From: Nemertoderma westbladi
Lineage: Eukaryota > Xenacoelomorpha > Nemertodermatida > Nemertodermatidae
Direction: 5' to 3'
Assembly (NCBI GenBank): GCA_032718475.1
Contig: JAUCBJ010007585.1
Location: 31,265-95,264, forward strand
Length of the DNA: 64,000 nucleotides
The translations under genes were made by a program, and so were the position numbers. This document shows, one piece after another, positions 41,907 to 52,982 of the stretch (position 1 is its first letter; every line of letters begins with the position of its first letter). The notes below the pieces were generated by a model. The model searched no databases and was not told where the DNA came from. It worked only from the letters and a program-made list of their open reading frames with translations.

Positions 41907-44879
41907 TTAGTCTGGAAACTGACCAGGATTAAATAAGAGATCTTTCTTTATCACTTTTAAAAAAATATGTTTACTTTTAATTTCCCTATATGAATTGGCC
42001 AGAGCATTCCACAGGCGGGGTCCTTGGAATGAAAGAGATTGTTCTGCAACACGTAGCCTAATGTGAGGAGGATGAAATAAGCCAGATGCCGAAAAGCGAG
42101 TATTGTATGAATGGATTGAAGACGCTCTATGAAATAGAGGCTCAAGGGGAGTTGGGATGTTGTTATGTACATCAAACATAATATTATAGACTTGATATTT
42201 GTATAATTGATCCAAAGGGAGTATATTAAGTTGTTGATAGAGAGGGAGTGAAGATGATTGCCAATGGCTGAAGGTGATTACTCGAAGTGCTTTGTTAATT
42301 TTGATTCTAAGTGGTTTTAAAATCGACGGAGATGTACTTCCCCACACGACAATGGCGTATTGTATATAGGGATAAATAAGAGCGAAAAATAGGGTACGGA
42401 GAATATAAAGTGGAAAAATGTGACGAAGCCTATAAAATATACCTGCAGATTTGGAAATCTTTTTTAATATGAAAGATATGTGTTCTTTAAAATTTAGTTT
42501 ACTGTCAATCAGAACACCCAAGTACTTAGTATATGCGACCTCGGAAATTACAGAATCTTTAATTTTTACCTTAGGTAGTGTATCTTGACAGAGCGATGAG
42601 TTTGTAAACAGGGTGTACTCGGTTTTTTTAAGGTTCAATGAGAGCTTATTATCCTCCAGCCAGTCAACAATATCGGTTATATCATGATTTACGGAGTTAA
42701 TTAATGATGGTAAATTATTTAGAGATTTTATTAAACTAGTGTCATCAGCAAATAGTGTTGTCATAAAATGTGAGGCATTTGGAAGATCGTTTATATATAT
42801 AAGAAATAAGATAGGTCCAAGGATGGAGCCTTGGGGAATACCACAGATTACCGGTAGGGGCGTCGAGTTACATCTGTCTACGGTAACAAACTGAGTGCGA
42901 TTGGCAAGATAATCAGAAAATAGTTGCAATGGCATACCCCTGATTCCGTAACTGCTGAGTTTTTTGACGAGTATGCTATGATCCAGCGTATCAAACGCTT
43001 TTTTAAGATCTATAAAAATTGTGCAAGTTGACATTTTATTATCTAGAAAATCGCGCAATTTTTCGACAATATCAAGAATTGCAAATGAAGTGGTATATTT
43101 TTTCCTAAAGCCGTACTGGCAACTGTTTATTATTAAATATTTGTCCAAATAAGATGACAGCTGTACATATATAATGCGTTCAAACACTTTGCTTAATACC
43201 GGTAACAATGAAATAGGGCGATAGTTGGTTGTGAGACATGGGTCACCAGCTTTATAAACGGGGGTTACTTTTGCTTCTTTGAGAGAATTTGGAAAAAAAC
43301 CGTGTTTGATACTCAAATTTATTAATTCGGAAATATGATTACACAATATATGGGCAGCAGTTTTTATTAATTTGGTTGGACATTTGTCATTTGAGGCTGA
43401 GGCATCATTTAATTCTAATAAATAATATTGTACTTCAACTGGTGTAGTTTTAATAAGTGCAAACGAATTTGATTTGTTGTGCTTAATATGACGTGAGGGA
43501 CAGCGAGGCGAGGAAGGGATTGCACTAGAGAGCGCGGGACCTATAGATGTAAAAAATGAATTAAAAGATTCCGCCATAGTAGTAGGGTCTGTAATTATTG
43601 AATTATTATTATTAATGGACACTGAAAGTTTACGCGGGATGCAATTTTTTGATTGACGGCCCAAGGCACCGTTTATTGTTCGCCATGTTTTCCGCATGTT
43701 AAATTTATTTTTTAAAAATTGTGATGTATAAAATTCTCGCTCGGCTGTCCTTAGAGTGGATGTGAGCTGATTTCTATACGTTTTGTACATACTGTGGTTT
43801 ATTAATGTTGGACTGTGGACATATTTAGCATACAATTTATTTTTTTTATTAATGGATTTGACCAGTGTCGGAGATAGCCATGGTTTACGTGGAATTAATT
43901 TCTTTGAACATTTTTTGAGGGGAACATGTTTTTTACATACCGCATTAAAATCAGAATAGAAATGATCAAAGCGATCACTCAACCGATTATCCGAATCCTC
44001 ATAGGACCAAGTATTTGGATTTAAGAGATCTGCCAAGAAAGTAGCCTGATTAAATTTTGAATAATCATATATGTAGTTAACAGTATCGGCCCTAAAATAA
44101 TTAGAGTAATCGGTTAAAATCAGGAATGTTGGTAAATGATCTGCGATTTCAGTTAAAAAAACACCCTCATTACATAATGATGATCCGATATTAGTTATGA
44201 TGTGATCCAACAGGGAAGGGTTTGGACTTCTGATTCGTGTAGGTTTTGTAATGACCTGCTGAAAACCAGTACAATTTATGGTTTGAAGATAGTTAAGTGT
44301 CATATTACATGGCTTCTTTAGGTCGATATTCATATCACCTGTTAAAATCACATCATAACCTTTGTCGGCTAATGTAGATAATAGTTGTTCCAAGTTATGA
44401 ATGAAACCATGGCGCTCAATAGACTGGGAAACATACAGGCAACCTATTATTAGGGGTTTATTAGGGTTAGGGCGCCTGACTTCGACCCAACAGTTCTCAG
44501 GCCCGGGTATTCTTAAATCGTTGCGTTCTGTACATTCGAACTCATCCCTAATGAAAATTGCAGTGCCTCCTCTCTTTGTTTCACGCATATCCTGTGATAC
44601 GAGCTCATAACCTGAAAATTGTACTTCTGAAAAATTTGAGTTAGGAGACAGAAATGTTTCAGAAAAAGATAGTACGTCAAATTTAGTTTCCATTGTTTCA
44701 AAAAAATCAGTTATTTCGGCCTTATGAGCTGGTAGACTTTGGGTATTGACGTGAAAAATTGAAAATGACTTGGAATTATCCAAGTTACTGAATTTTTTAT
44801 CGAATATGTCAGCTGTGTAATAATCTTGCGAAATTATATTACTACTAAGATGTAGGTCAGGATCAATATCATTGAACAT
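41907..44879 (-). CDS. LINE endonuclease-reverse transcriptase, intact
   Basis: 990 codons from a true ATG (44879-44877) with no stop. Residues 38-255 form an APE-type endonuclease: N45, E74 in S-F-S-E-T, G-D-M-N-I-D (181-186) and A-D-H-L-P (246-250). After a basic linker comes RT (about 535-780): F-I-D-L-K-K-A-F-D (first Asp 624), G-I-P-Q-G-S-I-L-G-P (680-689) and F-A-D-D (710-713). The C-terminal half ends with a Y-N-T-R-F tract and L-W-N-A-L. The D-I-D-P-D start followed by H-V-N-T-Q-S-L-P resembles N-termini of CR1/L2/Daphne-type LINEs, so it may be full length for a clade without a separate ORF1. All key residues are present. It would nick target DNA and reverse-transcribe its own RNA. 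Confidence 0.92.
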   Translation of the reverse strand: MFNDIDPDLHLSSNIISQDYYTADIFDKKFSNLDNSKSFSIFHVNTQSLPAHKAEITDFFETMETKFDVLSFSETFLSPNSNFSEVQFSGYELVSQDMRETKRGGTAIFIRDEFECTERNDLRIPGPENCWVEVRRPNPNKPLIIGCLYVSQSIERHGFIHNLEQLLSTLADKGYDVILTGDMNIDLKKPCNMTLNYLQTINCTGFQQVITKPTRIRSPNPSLLDHIITNIGSSLCNEGVFLTEIADHLPTFLILTDYSNYFRADTVNYIYDYSKFNQATFLADLLNPNTWSYEDSDNRLSDRFDHFYSDFNAVCKKHVPLKKCSKKLIPRKPWLSPTLVKSINKKNKLYAKYVHSPTLINHSMYKTYRNQLTSTLRTAEREFYTSQFLKNKFNMRKTWRTINGALGRQSKNCIPRKLSVSINNNNSIITDPTTMAESFNSFFTSIGPALSSAIPSSPRCPSRHIKHNKSNSFALIKTTPVEVQYYLLELNDASASNDKCPTKLIKTAAHILCNHISELINLSIKHGFFPNSLKEAKVTPVYKAGDPCLTTNYRPISLLPVLSKVFERIIYVQLSSYLDKYLIINSCQYGFRKKYTTSFAILDIVEKLRDFLDNKMSTCTIFIDLKKAFDTLDHSILVKKLSSYGIRGMPLQLFSDYLANRTQFVTVDRCNSTPLPVICGIPQGSILGPILFLIYINDLPNASHFMTTLFADDTSLIKSLNNLPSLINSVNHDITDIVDWLEDNKLSLNLKKTEYTLFTNSSLCQDTLPKVKIKDSVISEVAYTKYLGVLIDSKLNFKEHISFILKKISKSAGIFYRLRHIFPLYILRTLFFALIYPYIQYAIVVWGSTSPSILKPLRIKINKALRVITFSHWQSSSLPLYQQLNILPLDQLYKYQVYNIMFDVHNNIPTPLEPLFHRASSIHSYNTRFSASGLFHPPHIRLRVAEQSLSFQGPRLWNALANSYREIKSKHIFLKVIKKDLLFNPGQFPD

Positions 44880-44899
44880 AGAATTTGTTAGGTCGTCCT

Positions 44900-45540
44900 T
44901 TTGTAGTTGAATGCTACCCTTTCATTGGTAGGTTTCATATATATACATCTGGCCCACTGACATCACATCTGGCCATATGGCCCCTCACTGCCCCCCCCCC
45001 CCCCACTCTTTCCCTGTCTCAGGTCCGACCTTCCCACTATCTCACAGAATCCGTCATCATCTTTTGGCGCAGAATGCCACCCTTCATTTCTTCATCACTT
45101 GGTGGTAGAATGCCACCCTTCAATTCATCGTCACTGGTAGATTCCACCTCTTCTGGCCTCCCCCTCAATATGTGCACCGGCGTTAAAGCCCCCGATGACC
45201 CTTGGTCATCATTCGGTACGCAAAATGGTTTAATATATAATGCCCCCTCTCACTCTGGCAGCCCCGGGTTCAACACGTCTCCTCTAACTTTCCCATTCCC
45301 ATCATCATTTATCCTCGACTCCTCTACCTTTGGATCAACCCTGTTATGTTTCTTCTTTTTCCTCCTTATCTTCTTGTTCAATCCCCCTGGTATCGGTATA
45401 CTTCTCAGTTGGATCAGCATCTCTTCTGGGCATCTCTCTGGATATCTCGCTGTCAACTCTTCCCCATCCCCGTACTGATACTTGTTAGGAACGTCCGTGT
45501 TTCATCCCATTGCCTCTAGGTCCTGTGCATTGAACCCATT
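44900..45540 (-). pseudogene. BEL2 remnant with integrase LTPxH block
   Basis: Broken minus-strand frames. At about 45225-45150 the reading gives D-D-Q-G-S-S-G-A-L-T-P-V-H-I-L-R-G-R-P, matching the BEL integrase C-terminal block. The rest (a K-K-I-R-R-K-K-K-K basic tract near 45360) is not recognised. A poly-C run lies at about 44993-45004. Confidence 0.5.
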
Positions 45541-45549
45541 CTCCTTCAC

Positions 45550-46375
45550 CTACTCTCTTGCTGTTGCTACTCCTCCTGACTCCTCTATCTGCGGTATTTC
45601 TCTGGACTCATCCTCCACTCTTTCCACTATGCATGGTTCCAGATCCATACCCGCCCCTGACTCCTGGTATCCTTCCCCGGGCCGCTTCTCATTTGGGTCC
45701 TCCCAATTGCCCATCCTTGACTTCTGCTCAGGCCGCTTCCCATATGGGACCTCCCCATCACCCATCTTTGGCTTCTGCTCTATGTCCTCAATGGTACCGG
45801 ACAGCATGTATCCTGATGATTCGAACACGCTAAACATGATCCTCGTCTTTATTGGGCCATCCGAAAGGCATGAGAATGGCCACCGGGTCTCATTCCTTCT
45901 CGTTGGCAAAAATGGTTTGCAGCCTCTCATGGGCCGTCTGACAGCCCATGCCGACTATAAGAGACACTTTCGGGACATCTAGTTCGTGTACGGAGAAGTC
46001 GATGCCGTCCAGATACCAGTATTGTTTGATCTCGATCTTTGTAGGTCGCCTGGCATTGATATTGATCGAATCTATTATTTGGATGGGTTCGATGGTAGCC
46101 CCATAGTCGCACCCTGTTGTTATCACTCTGATTTCACACCATTCCATCCTCATCTTCATGACCTCGTATTTGCTCGATATCATGGTCACCGCCATCTTAC
46201 TTGGTCTGGTCTTTAATCCTATCTTCTCGGCCACCCAACTCTCCGTTAGCTTAAACGCTGCTCCACTATCTTCCAACATTAGTGTTGTAACCGATAGTCC
46301 GTTTTCTCCAATTATCCTCACCAGTACTACTCCGTCTGTTCTCTTCCTCCTTACTCCAGTGGTGCTCGTCGCCAT
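45550..46375 (-). pseudogene. pol: BEL2 aspartic protease and linker
   Basis: The frame from 46375 (161 codons to 45890) carries the protease with E-D-S-G-A-A-F near residue 34 and the DUF1758-type region ending in I-V-G-M-G-C-Q-T. After a frame change near 45.9 kb the reading continues (to 45550) through G-P-I-K-T-R into a linker with two or three copies of a K-M-G-D-G-E-V-P-Y-G-K-R-P-like acidic/basic unit. The linker does not go on into RT as in BEL1. Confidence 0.75.
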
Positions 46376-46495
46376 CGTCTGGCCTCCAGTTCCATCAGTA
46401 TCGGCATACTTGATCGGTTGTTCTTGACATTCATCCTTCTTGTGTCCTCCTACTGCGCATCAGTGTCACAGTCCAAATTTTCTAGTGTAAGCTAT

Positions 46496-46765
46496 TCAGT
46501 CTTGTTTAAGTAACGCCTGCCAAGGCTTACAGTTTATGGTCTTGTGCATCCCGTTTCTATGCAATTGACATTTGTAATTGGGGTTGTAGCATTCCTCATA
46601 CCGTATCGCCTTCAGATTCATGTTGAGTGGTTTAGTGTTATGGTTGTTTGGACTCGGCCTATTTGGGGTGTTAGTAGCTACTGCTGTTGTTGTTTTGTCA
46701 CTGTCCCTGCCATCGCGTGGCTCTATTCCCAGGGCTCTGTGGACTTGTAGTAACGACTGCCTCAC
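46496..46765 (-). pseudogene. gag: BEL2 gag, zinc-knuckle part
   Basis: 90 codons with N-Y-K-C-Q-L-H-R-N-G-M-H-K-T-I-N-C, matching the BEL1 knuckle region. A stop at 46496 precedes the second knuckle, which is degenerate at 46440-46490. Confidence 0.7.
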
Positions 46766-47033
46766 TTTTGGAAGTGCATCCGCTGCACTATGTTCCAGTT
46801 TAGATCAGCTGTATTCCGTTTTCGGTACTTTGCCTAGACTGTCCTCACTATAGACTGGATCAATTATTAACTCCACCTCGTAGTTAAGGAAGTTCGACAT
46901 CTCGTTTCGACATCTGGCTCCGTACCCTTCTTCTCTCGAGTGGAGAAAGCGATCTTTCTCCATTTGTGCAGTGCCTGAGCTATGGTCATGATGTTATTCG
47001 ATGCATTGAGTTCGTATGGTGGATCTAGGGTCT

Positions 47034-47714
47034 TTAAGCTATCAGCACCTTCTCTACTTTGTTAGCGAAGGTCTTGATGCTAACAGGGTTATCTGCGAGT
47101 CCACCTGATGTTATTCCCCTTAAGGTTTGTCGAATAATCTTCGCAGGATAGCTAAATTCCCTGTCCAGGGCTCTCCACGCGGTTGTAAATCCTCCTTCAA
47201 TTCCTTGGTATTGCCTCACGATGTTGTAGGCTGGCCCACCTGTATAGACTTGTAGATATTTAAGGCACTCCGTCTGTGTGAGATTTTTCGTCAAAATCTC
47301 ATTGCTGTACATCTTCCAGAACTATAGATATTCTTCCGGCTTGCTACCATCAAACTTAAAAGGCTCCACTGGTGGCAGCTCTATTCTTGTTTTCAGCGAG
47401 TCGATGAGTGTTGCTATTCCCATCGCTTGAATTTCCAGCGCACTCGACGGTACGGATGCAGGATCCTTCAATGTTGATTGTGCTTTGCCTCTCGGGTTCG
47501 TCGACTTTCCCTGAGTAGGATATATCATCGGGGGTAACAGTCCCCTCCATATCTCGCATGATCTATTTGGATCTGGGGGGGTCGCGATTTTTATTTTTGG
47601 TTGAGTGTATTGCGGATACAGTAATGGAGGAATGTCACCCTGCCCCCCCCCCCCCCCCTCACCGATGTTATATTTGGCACTGGGGTAGATGTCATTATAT
47701 TGGGGCCCATACAC
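47034..47714 (-). pseudogene. gag: BEL2 gag, DUF1759-like region
   Basis: Two in-frame segments (47714-47322 and 47312-47034) separated by a TAG at 47322-47324 replacing a Gln codon of BEL1. They carry P-V-E-P-F-K-F-D-G, M-Y-S-N-E-I-L-T-K and Y-L-Q-V-Y-T-G-G-P-A. The segment begins after the poly-C tract 47643-47658. Confidence 0.8.
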
Positions 47715-48852
47715 CTATCTGCAATACCCCCACCCCCCTCCCCTGGGTATGTGTTATATCCCAGCATATTATAGTCATACTGGTGTGCAGGTACCGGTAT
47801 AGGCCTAGCAGGTTTCTGCCTACTCACTGGTATGTATGCCGCGACCTCCGTGTCCAATCCCGGCATTCGCGCTACCCCATCGCCTAAACTATCTCTCCCA
47901 ACATGGCCTATAGTATGTGCAGCAAGACCTACATAATGTCCTGCAGTCTTTCTGTGTTCCTCCGGTTCGAAGTTTGATCTTTTTGAATATTCCGAGAAGT
48001 CATTCCCACGACTACAATATTGTCTAGCTGATACGCCAGATCTATCTCTAATACCCTTCTAGCTTTCGCGGAGGATGTAGCGGACTTTTCAGTTGAGATG
48101 GACTCCTATCGCCTGTTTGTTCTACTAATTTTGACATGCTTGGTAGCATTTCTACTAACCAACGACACCGAATCTTTGAGGTTAACCTCGGGTTCAGCGT
48201 CATGCAGATACGCCCATCCCACTAACTTAATTCCCCGTGCATCCATTAGCTAAGGCCCTATATACACTACATCAGGTGGCATTATCTCGGATCACCACAA
48301 TTCGAACAGTTCTGTGGCGACCCCCCTCGCCCTCTCGCTAGTTCCCCCTGCCCAAATCGGACTAGGTTGTGGAAATGTTTATTGCACTCACTGAGTCTCT
48401 GGTTCAACTTGGGCTGGTCTACCTTTCCTCCAGTCTTAGCATCATTGAGTAGCTTCCTTGTCGCGTTGTACCCTCGTCGTAGGCGATTGCTCATCCCAAA
48501 ATCTTCCTCCTGAACCTGACCTTCTCTCCTTGTCTGGCGTCATACCGTCAGCCCCACCATTGCTGTTTTGGTGGGCTGCTCACTGGAAGCTCACTCGGTG
48601 GGTAGCTACTGGTATGCCGGCGACTCCGGTACTTCTCTCGCTGCTCTCATCTTGTGCTGACTCGCGTCCCTCTTCTCCTTGTACGTGGCCGCTCTCCTCT
48701 TCGACAACTGAACCGTCTCTCCTCGGCGAATCCAGTGTGGCAGGCCAGTACCGCCTCATCGCTGCCTCCCGAATTGTTTGGTCTCTATCGCTCAGGGTGC
48801 GCGGCGGCGGGCTTCCTTCTCCCACTGGACCTTGGGGCGGTTGTTCGCTCAT
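47591..48852 (-). pseudogene. gag: BEL2 gag N-terminal region
   Basis: A true ATG at 48852-48850 opens an S/E/R-rich frame (to 48580), then a shift to the frame 48494-48282 with L-R-R-G-Y-N-A-T-R-K-L-L. The reading continues near 47887 in the frame with E-V-A-A-Y-I-P-V and R-P-I-P-V-P-A down to the poly-G tract. There are at least two frame changes. This copy keeps the segment deleted in BEL1 near 35.48 kb. Confidence 0.6.
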
Positions 48853-49045
48853 CTCGTTGTTTCATTGGCATGTCATCGTCACAGTTTATTTGTTCTTCGC
48901 GTCTCACTTGAAGTCGTAGTTTAGACTAAGCTAGGTTTCAACTGTGACGGGATCCTCAAGTTGGCGAGGGAATCCCGACCGGTGTGTTTGCTTTTGGGTT
49001 ATACGCTTCGCCGCATCCGTTGGCTGCTGAAAGGCTTATGGTACT
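48853..49045 (-). other. BEL2 leader
   Basis: Sequence upstream of the BEL2 gag ATG, cut by the Gypsy2 LTR at 49046. No LTR of BEL2 is identified. Confidence 0.35.
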
Positions 49046-49371
49046 TATAATGATATCGTAAATATACCGATATATGAGTATGAGTAAGAAATAATTAGTG
49101 CCGCATCTTGAATCGTATTATATTATTTCAATAAATGCTGACAAACTGACAAAGTAAACTGGCTGACATACTGGTGGCTAACGCAGTACAACTGTCAGTC
49201 TGTGGCTGTCCAGGATGACAGCATAGGTATCCTGAATGATATATGATCACCAAAAAATAATGTAGAATCCCATCACCCTATATCCCATCTAATGTGCCAT
49301 TCACTGATTGGCCGTTACCTAGTAACGGCCCTAGAGTATGTACCTCTATGTAACTAAGGAATATCATTACA
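49046..49371 (-). repeat. Gypsy2 3' LTR
   Basis: 326 bp. In minus orientation it starts TGTAATGATATTCC and ends CATTATA. Matches 53928-54240. Confidence 0.88.
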
Positions 49372-49381
49372 CCCCCCTTCT
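49372..49381 (-). promoter_or_regulatory. Gypsy2 polypurine tract
   Basis: AGAAGGGGGG on the minus strand, directly before the 3' LTR. Confidence 0.7.
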
Positions 49382-49719
49382 AGTTTGTGTGAGTTCCAAC
49401 AAACTATCCATAATGGAGTCTGTCTGGTTGATGTCGCCGACGTGTTGGGTGCGTGTTGTTGGGTTGTAATTCTGATTTATGGGTGTCCGGGCTGGTACTG
49501 GTAAGCTGTGTTGCACAGTGAACGCCCTTAGTTGGGTTTGATGGGGTTCCTCTAACATTAGAACCATTGTACCCGCAGTTAATGCCCCCCGATGTCGCGA
49601 TAGCTGTGTCCCTCAGAAGGTGGCGTCAGTTGCGGGTGAGACAATGGCTGGACTGCAATTTAATCCGGTAACTGCAGTGTGAGGCCGCCTCAACCACAAC
49701 ACCAGTGCGGTCCCAACGC

Positions 49720-51420
49720 TTAGTGGTTGGGTTTTGGACCCAGATCTCCCACTGAGAGAGTGGGGAGGGGTTTGGCCCCGCGGTTGAAATCCTCGGCCTG
49801 AGAATCAATGAGTTTTGGCACTGCAGCGTCGAGTGCAGTCCTGGTCTCTTGGTGTCCCAGGAGGAAAGCCTGGCTGTGTGTGGGTACCTGTGAATGTGTT
49901 GGGTGCCCAAACAAAATCTGGGCCGGTGACTGACCGTGTGCGAGGGGTGAGTTTCTTAATTTCAGGAGGCCCTCCTGGAATGCCGTAGAGTTAATTTTTC
50001 CCCCAGTTTTTGTTAACAAACTCTTCAGAGCCTTAACGGCAGACTCTGCATGGCCGTTGCTCTGTGGGTATTCCGGGGAGAAGAACATCTGCTGCACTCC
50101 CCAGTCACTAAGGAAGTCCATAAAATTGGACCCTGCGAATTGTGGACCACCGTTGGAGGAGAACCGAACAGGGACGCCGAAACGTATAAAAACGTCCCGC
50201 ATATGGGCTGCTGTTGTAGCGGCGTTTGGATGGCTGGTGTAGCCATATATTTCGGGCCACCCAGAGTAACGGTCCGCTATGGCGAGGTGGTCCCGGCCGT
50301 CGAGGGCGAAGAGATCGGCAGAAATCTCCTCGACGGGCCGGGTAGCCTCTCGGTCTCGTAGGAGAGGCTCCTTGGTGAGACTGGGGCAGTGTGTGAGACA
50401 GGCGTCACACGATGAAATGGTAGTCCGGACATCGTTGGTCAGCCCGGGCCAGTATACCGTCTGGCGGGTGTGGCGGAGAGTTTTCTCTACCCCCTGATGG
50501 GCGGCGTAAAGTCGTGCGAGGGTGGTCTGTCTCTCGGCTCGCGGAATAATAATCTGCTGTCTGTAAAGGACGAGTTCGTGGTCCATGGTGAGTTTCTCCC
50601 GGACGGACCAATAGGGAGAGACTCCTGGGAGTTGGCGGGAGGACGGTGGGAACCCGGACTGTGTGGCAATGAGGAGTTCTATGTAGTCGGGGTCGTCCCG
50701 GGCGGTCTTGTAGAGGGAGTCGAGGATCAAGTCAGAGAACTCCTCAGATTGCTCCGAACTCTCGCAGAGTTCGGCGGCTTTCTGCCGGGTTACCGCGTGT
50801 ATGTAGTAGGCCATATCGCCGTCGTTGATCAGGGCATCGGAGGACGGATCGTCAACTGGAGCGTGGGACAATGCATCAGGAATCCGATGATCCTTACCCT
50901 TCCTCCACACTGTAGTGAAGGTATACGGGGTGAGTTTAGATTTCAGCCGCTGGAGGCGAGTATTATCCGTGGCATCGATTGTGTAGCGATCCAGGATAGT
51001 AATGAGTGGCTGGTGGTCGACTATAAGGGTGAAGTGTGGAAGGCCGAGGAAGTAGAGTCGACACTTGTGGGCCGCCCAGGCGACTGCGAGCAGCTCGAGC
51101 TCCACCATTGTATAGCGCGACTCCGTCTCCGAGACGAAGCGCGACCCATACTCCACCAGTTTCCAGTCATCGTCGCCGTAGCGCTGGAGTAATGCATAGC
51201 CCAAACCATGTTTTCGCAAGGCGTCGGTTTGGAGCATTGCCTCGCGTTCCGTCTCGAAGGGAGCGAGGATTGGGGGTGAGACCAATGCGCGTTTCGTCGC
51301 CTCGAATGCCGCCTCATGGTCCGAATTCCAAATAAATGAATTCTTAGAACTGAGGAGGGGGCGGATGGTGGACATCATTGAGGATATGTCCATCGAGAAC
51401 GGGGCGAGTTGCTCCACCAA
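49720..51420 (-). pseudogene. pol: Gypsy2 RNase H and integrase
   Basis: A 566-codon frame. RNase H has L-Q-T-D-A near residue 70 and a Y-T-M-V-E-L-E-L-L-A-V block. The integrase zinc region has H-Q-G-V-E-K-T-L-R-H and C-D-A-C. The core has the first Asp in S-A-D-L-F and the Glu in N-G-H-A-E-S, but the second Asp position reads R-F-S-S-N-G-G-P-Q-F, so a catalytic Asp appears replaced. The frame is shifted relative to the RT frame upstream. Confidence 0.85.
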
Positions 51421-52068
51421 CCCAATGAAACTCCGGAGGTCAGTAATATTCGTTGGCCTTGGGAAACTCGCGATAGCCCGGACCTTCGCCGGGTCGGCCC
51501 ATATCCCGTCGGCCCCGACGAGGTAGCCCGCGAACTTGACTTCGCACTGGACAAATTGAACCTTGTCGGGGTTGAGGGAAATTCCGGTCTCGCAGCATTG
51601 TTGATGTGGCCGTTGAGGTTGGCATTGTAGAGGAGGATGTCATCGACGATCTTACTCATGTTTGGCAGGTCGCGGATGGTGTCGTCACCGCGGCGGTTGT
51701 ACTCATCCCCGCTCGATATTAAACCCATAACACTCCTGATGTGATTATATCTCCCCCAGGGTGTTACAAACGTGGTTAGGAGCTGGAAATCTTTTTCGAG
51801 AGGGACCTGCCAATACCCGTAAGTCAAATACAGTGAAATAATTCGACGTTGTTGCGATTCCAGCTATCGCCACCCATGGGCTCAGCGTGGGGTAGTAAGG
51901 CCGTGTAACCTTTTGGTTGAGGTTGCGGAGGTCCACATACAACCTGAGTTTGCAGGAAGGTTTCCGGGTAAGCATCATCGGGTGAGCCCAATCGGTAGGC
52001 TCCGTCACCCGTTCGATGACAGTGCATTGCTCCATGTTGTTGAGGAGGGACTTTACCTCGTCCCGCAT
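51375..52068 (-). pseudogene. pol: Gypsy2 reverse transcriptase
   Basis: Two overlapping frames. 52068-51745 has the start of RT (C-K-L-R-L-Y-V-D-L-R-N-L-N, then F-T-V-F-D-L with the first Asp). 51827-51375 has G-Y-W-Q-V-P-L and a K-I-V-D-D-I-L-L-Y box. Frame changes near 51.8 and 51.6 kb prevent a full-length enzyme. Confidence 0.85.
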
Positions 52069-52309
52069 GTTGAAGGGAATTGGACGTGCGCCGTTAATGT
52101 GGAAGGGTTTGGTGCCCTCCTTTAAGTCTAACTCTAAGTCTTTAAGTCTTTAAGTGCATCGGTTCTCCAACCATGGTGGACAAAGGTTCATCTACATCGT
52201 CGAAAACATCCTCGTATTAGCATAGAATTTCGTCGCGAACTCAGGGATATAAAGGTTCTGCTGCAGATTTATTGAGTTTATGGCTTGTGGGAAATCCGGT
52301 GGAAGAATG

Positions 52310-52606
52310 TTAAGGTTCACGGAGGTTTAGGATTAGGCCATCAATTTCCGGGGATATGACAATTAAAGCCATTGTTTCGAATCCATCATAGGAAATTATA
52401 GAAGGAAACATTCCCGCGATTTGTAGCGGGCTTTGGTTGGCGGCTCGCAGTTGAGGGTCATCAATGGGATACGGTAGTAGATCTACCTCGCGGCCCCCCA
52501 TGGCGTTGTACAGTTTGTGGCTGAACATTGTAGCCATCGCGCCGCTGTCCGGTAAATCTTGTTTAACAGTTCCGTTAACAGTTAAGTTAACTTGTTTTAG
52601 ATCCAC
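52310..52606 (-). pseudogene. pol: Gypsy2 aspartic protease
   Basis: 98 codons with L-P-D-S-G-A-M-A-T-M-F near residue 20, the retropepsin active-site turn, and a later I-S-P-E-I-D-G-L strand. No ATG of its own can be trusted. The same L/F-P-D-S-G-A-x pattern is in the remnant at 14.45 kb. Confidence 0.75.
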
Positions 52607-52982
52607 ACTTATACATTTAAGTGGGCAGGTGGCGGGCGGAAATTCAGTTTCGTTAATGGAAATCGAGTTTACTCGAGTGTTTGAATGAACCTCTGGAAGT
52701 ATCGAGTTTACAGTATCAAGTGACTGTGGCGGCTGATCCCTGGAACCAGGTTTACAGCAATTACCTGATTGGGATCGTTTCTGATTGGAACGGCAAACAC
52801 CCCTATAATGTCCAACCTTCCGACAGGATTTACAAACAGCGTCCTTGGCGGGTTAGTTCGGTCTACCCCCTGCGTGGTTTCACCCGCACCACAGACATGC
52901 TTGATCCGGGCTGGGTTGCTGAGAGTTCGTCTGTTGAGATGTCCGGGAAGCTGATTTCTCGCACTGGTAATTCGACATCACT

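Larger units (their letters stand above)
40616..44885 (-). mobile_element. CR1/L2-superfamily LINE, intact ORF
   Basis: A minus-strand LINE of about 4.27 kb inserted in BEL2: one long ORF (41907-44879), then a 1.3-kb 3' UTR with a 49-bp minisatellite (41281-41884), ending in a short (TTGAA)n-like tail near 40620-40650 instead of poly(A). The 5' edge is judged from where BEL2 sequence resumes, at about 44885-44900. No target duplication was resolved. Confidence 0.8.
37096..48852 (-). mobile_element. BEL/Pao retrotransposon 2, internally deleted
   Basis: Second copy of the family: gag from ATG 48852, protease, then directly a stretch with the integrase-type L-T-P-V-H-I-L-R-G-R-P (about 45150-45225), so RT, RNase H and the integrase core are missing. 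The integrase C-terminal tail is at 40422-40600, followed by the conserved stem-loop, a spacer and the decayed exonuclease-like ORF. An intact LINE (about 40616-44885) sits between the two integrase pieces. A degenerate Gypsy (49046 on) lies just upstream of gag. Confidence 0.8.

Noticed and set aside
50470-51192. A 240-codon plus-strand frame
   Set aside because: Complement of the Gypsy2 RNase H/integrase frame.
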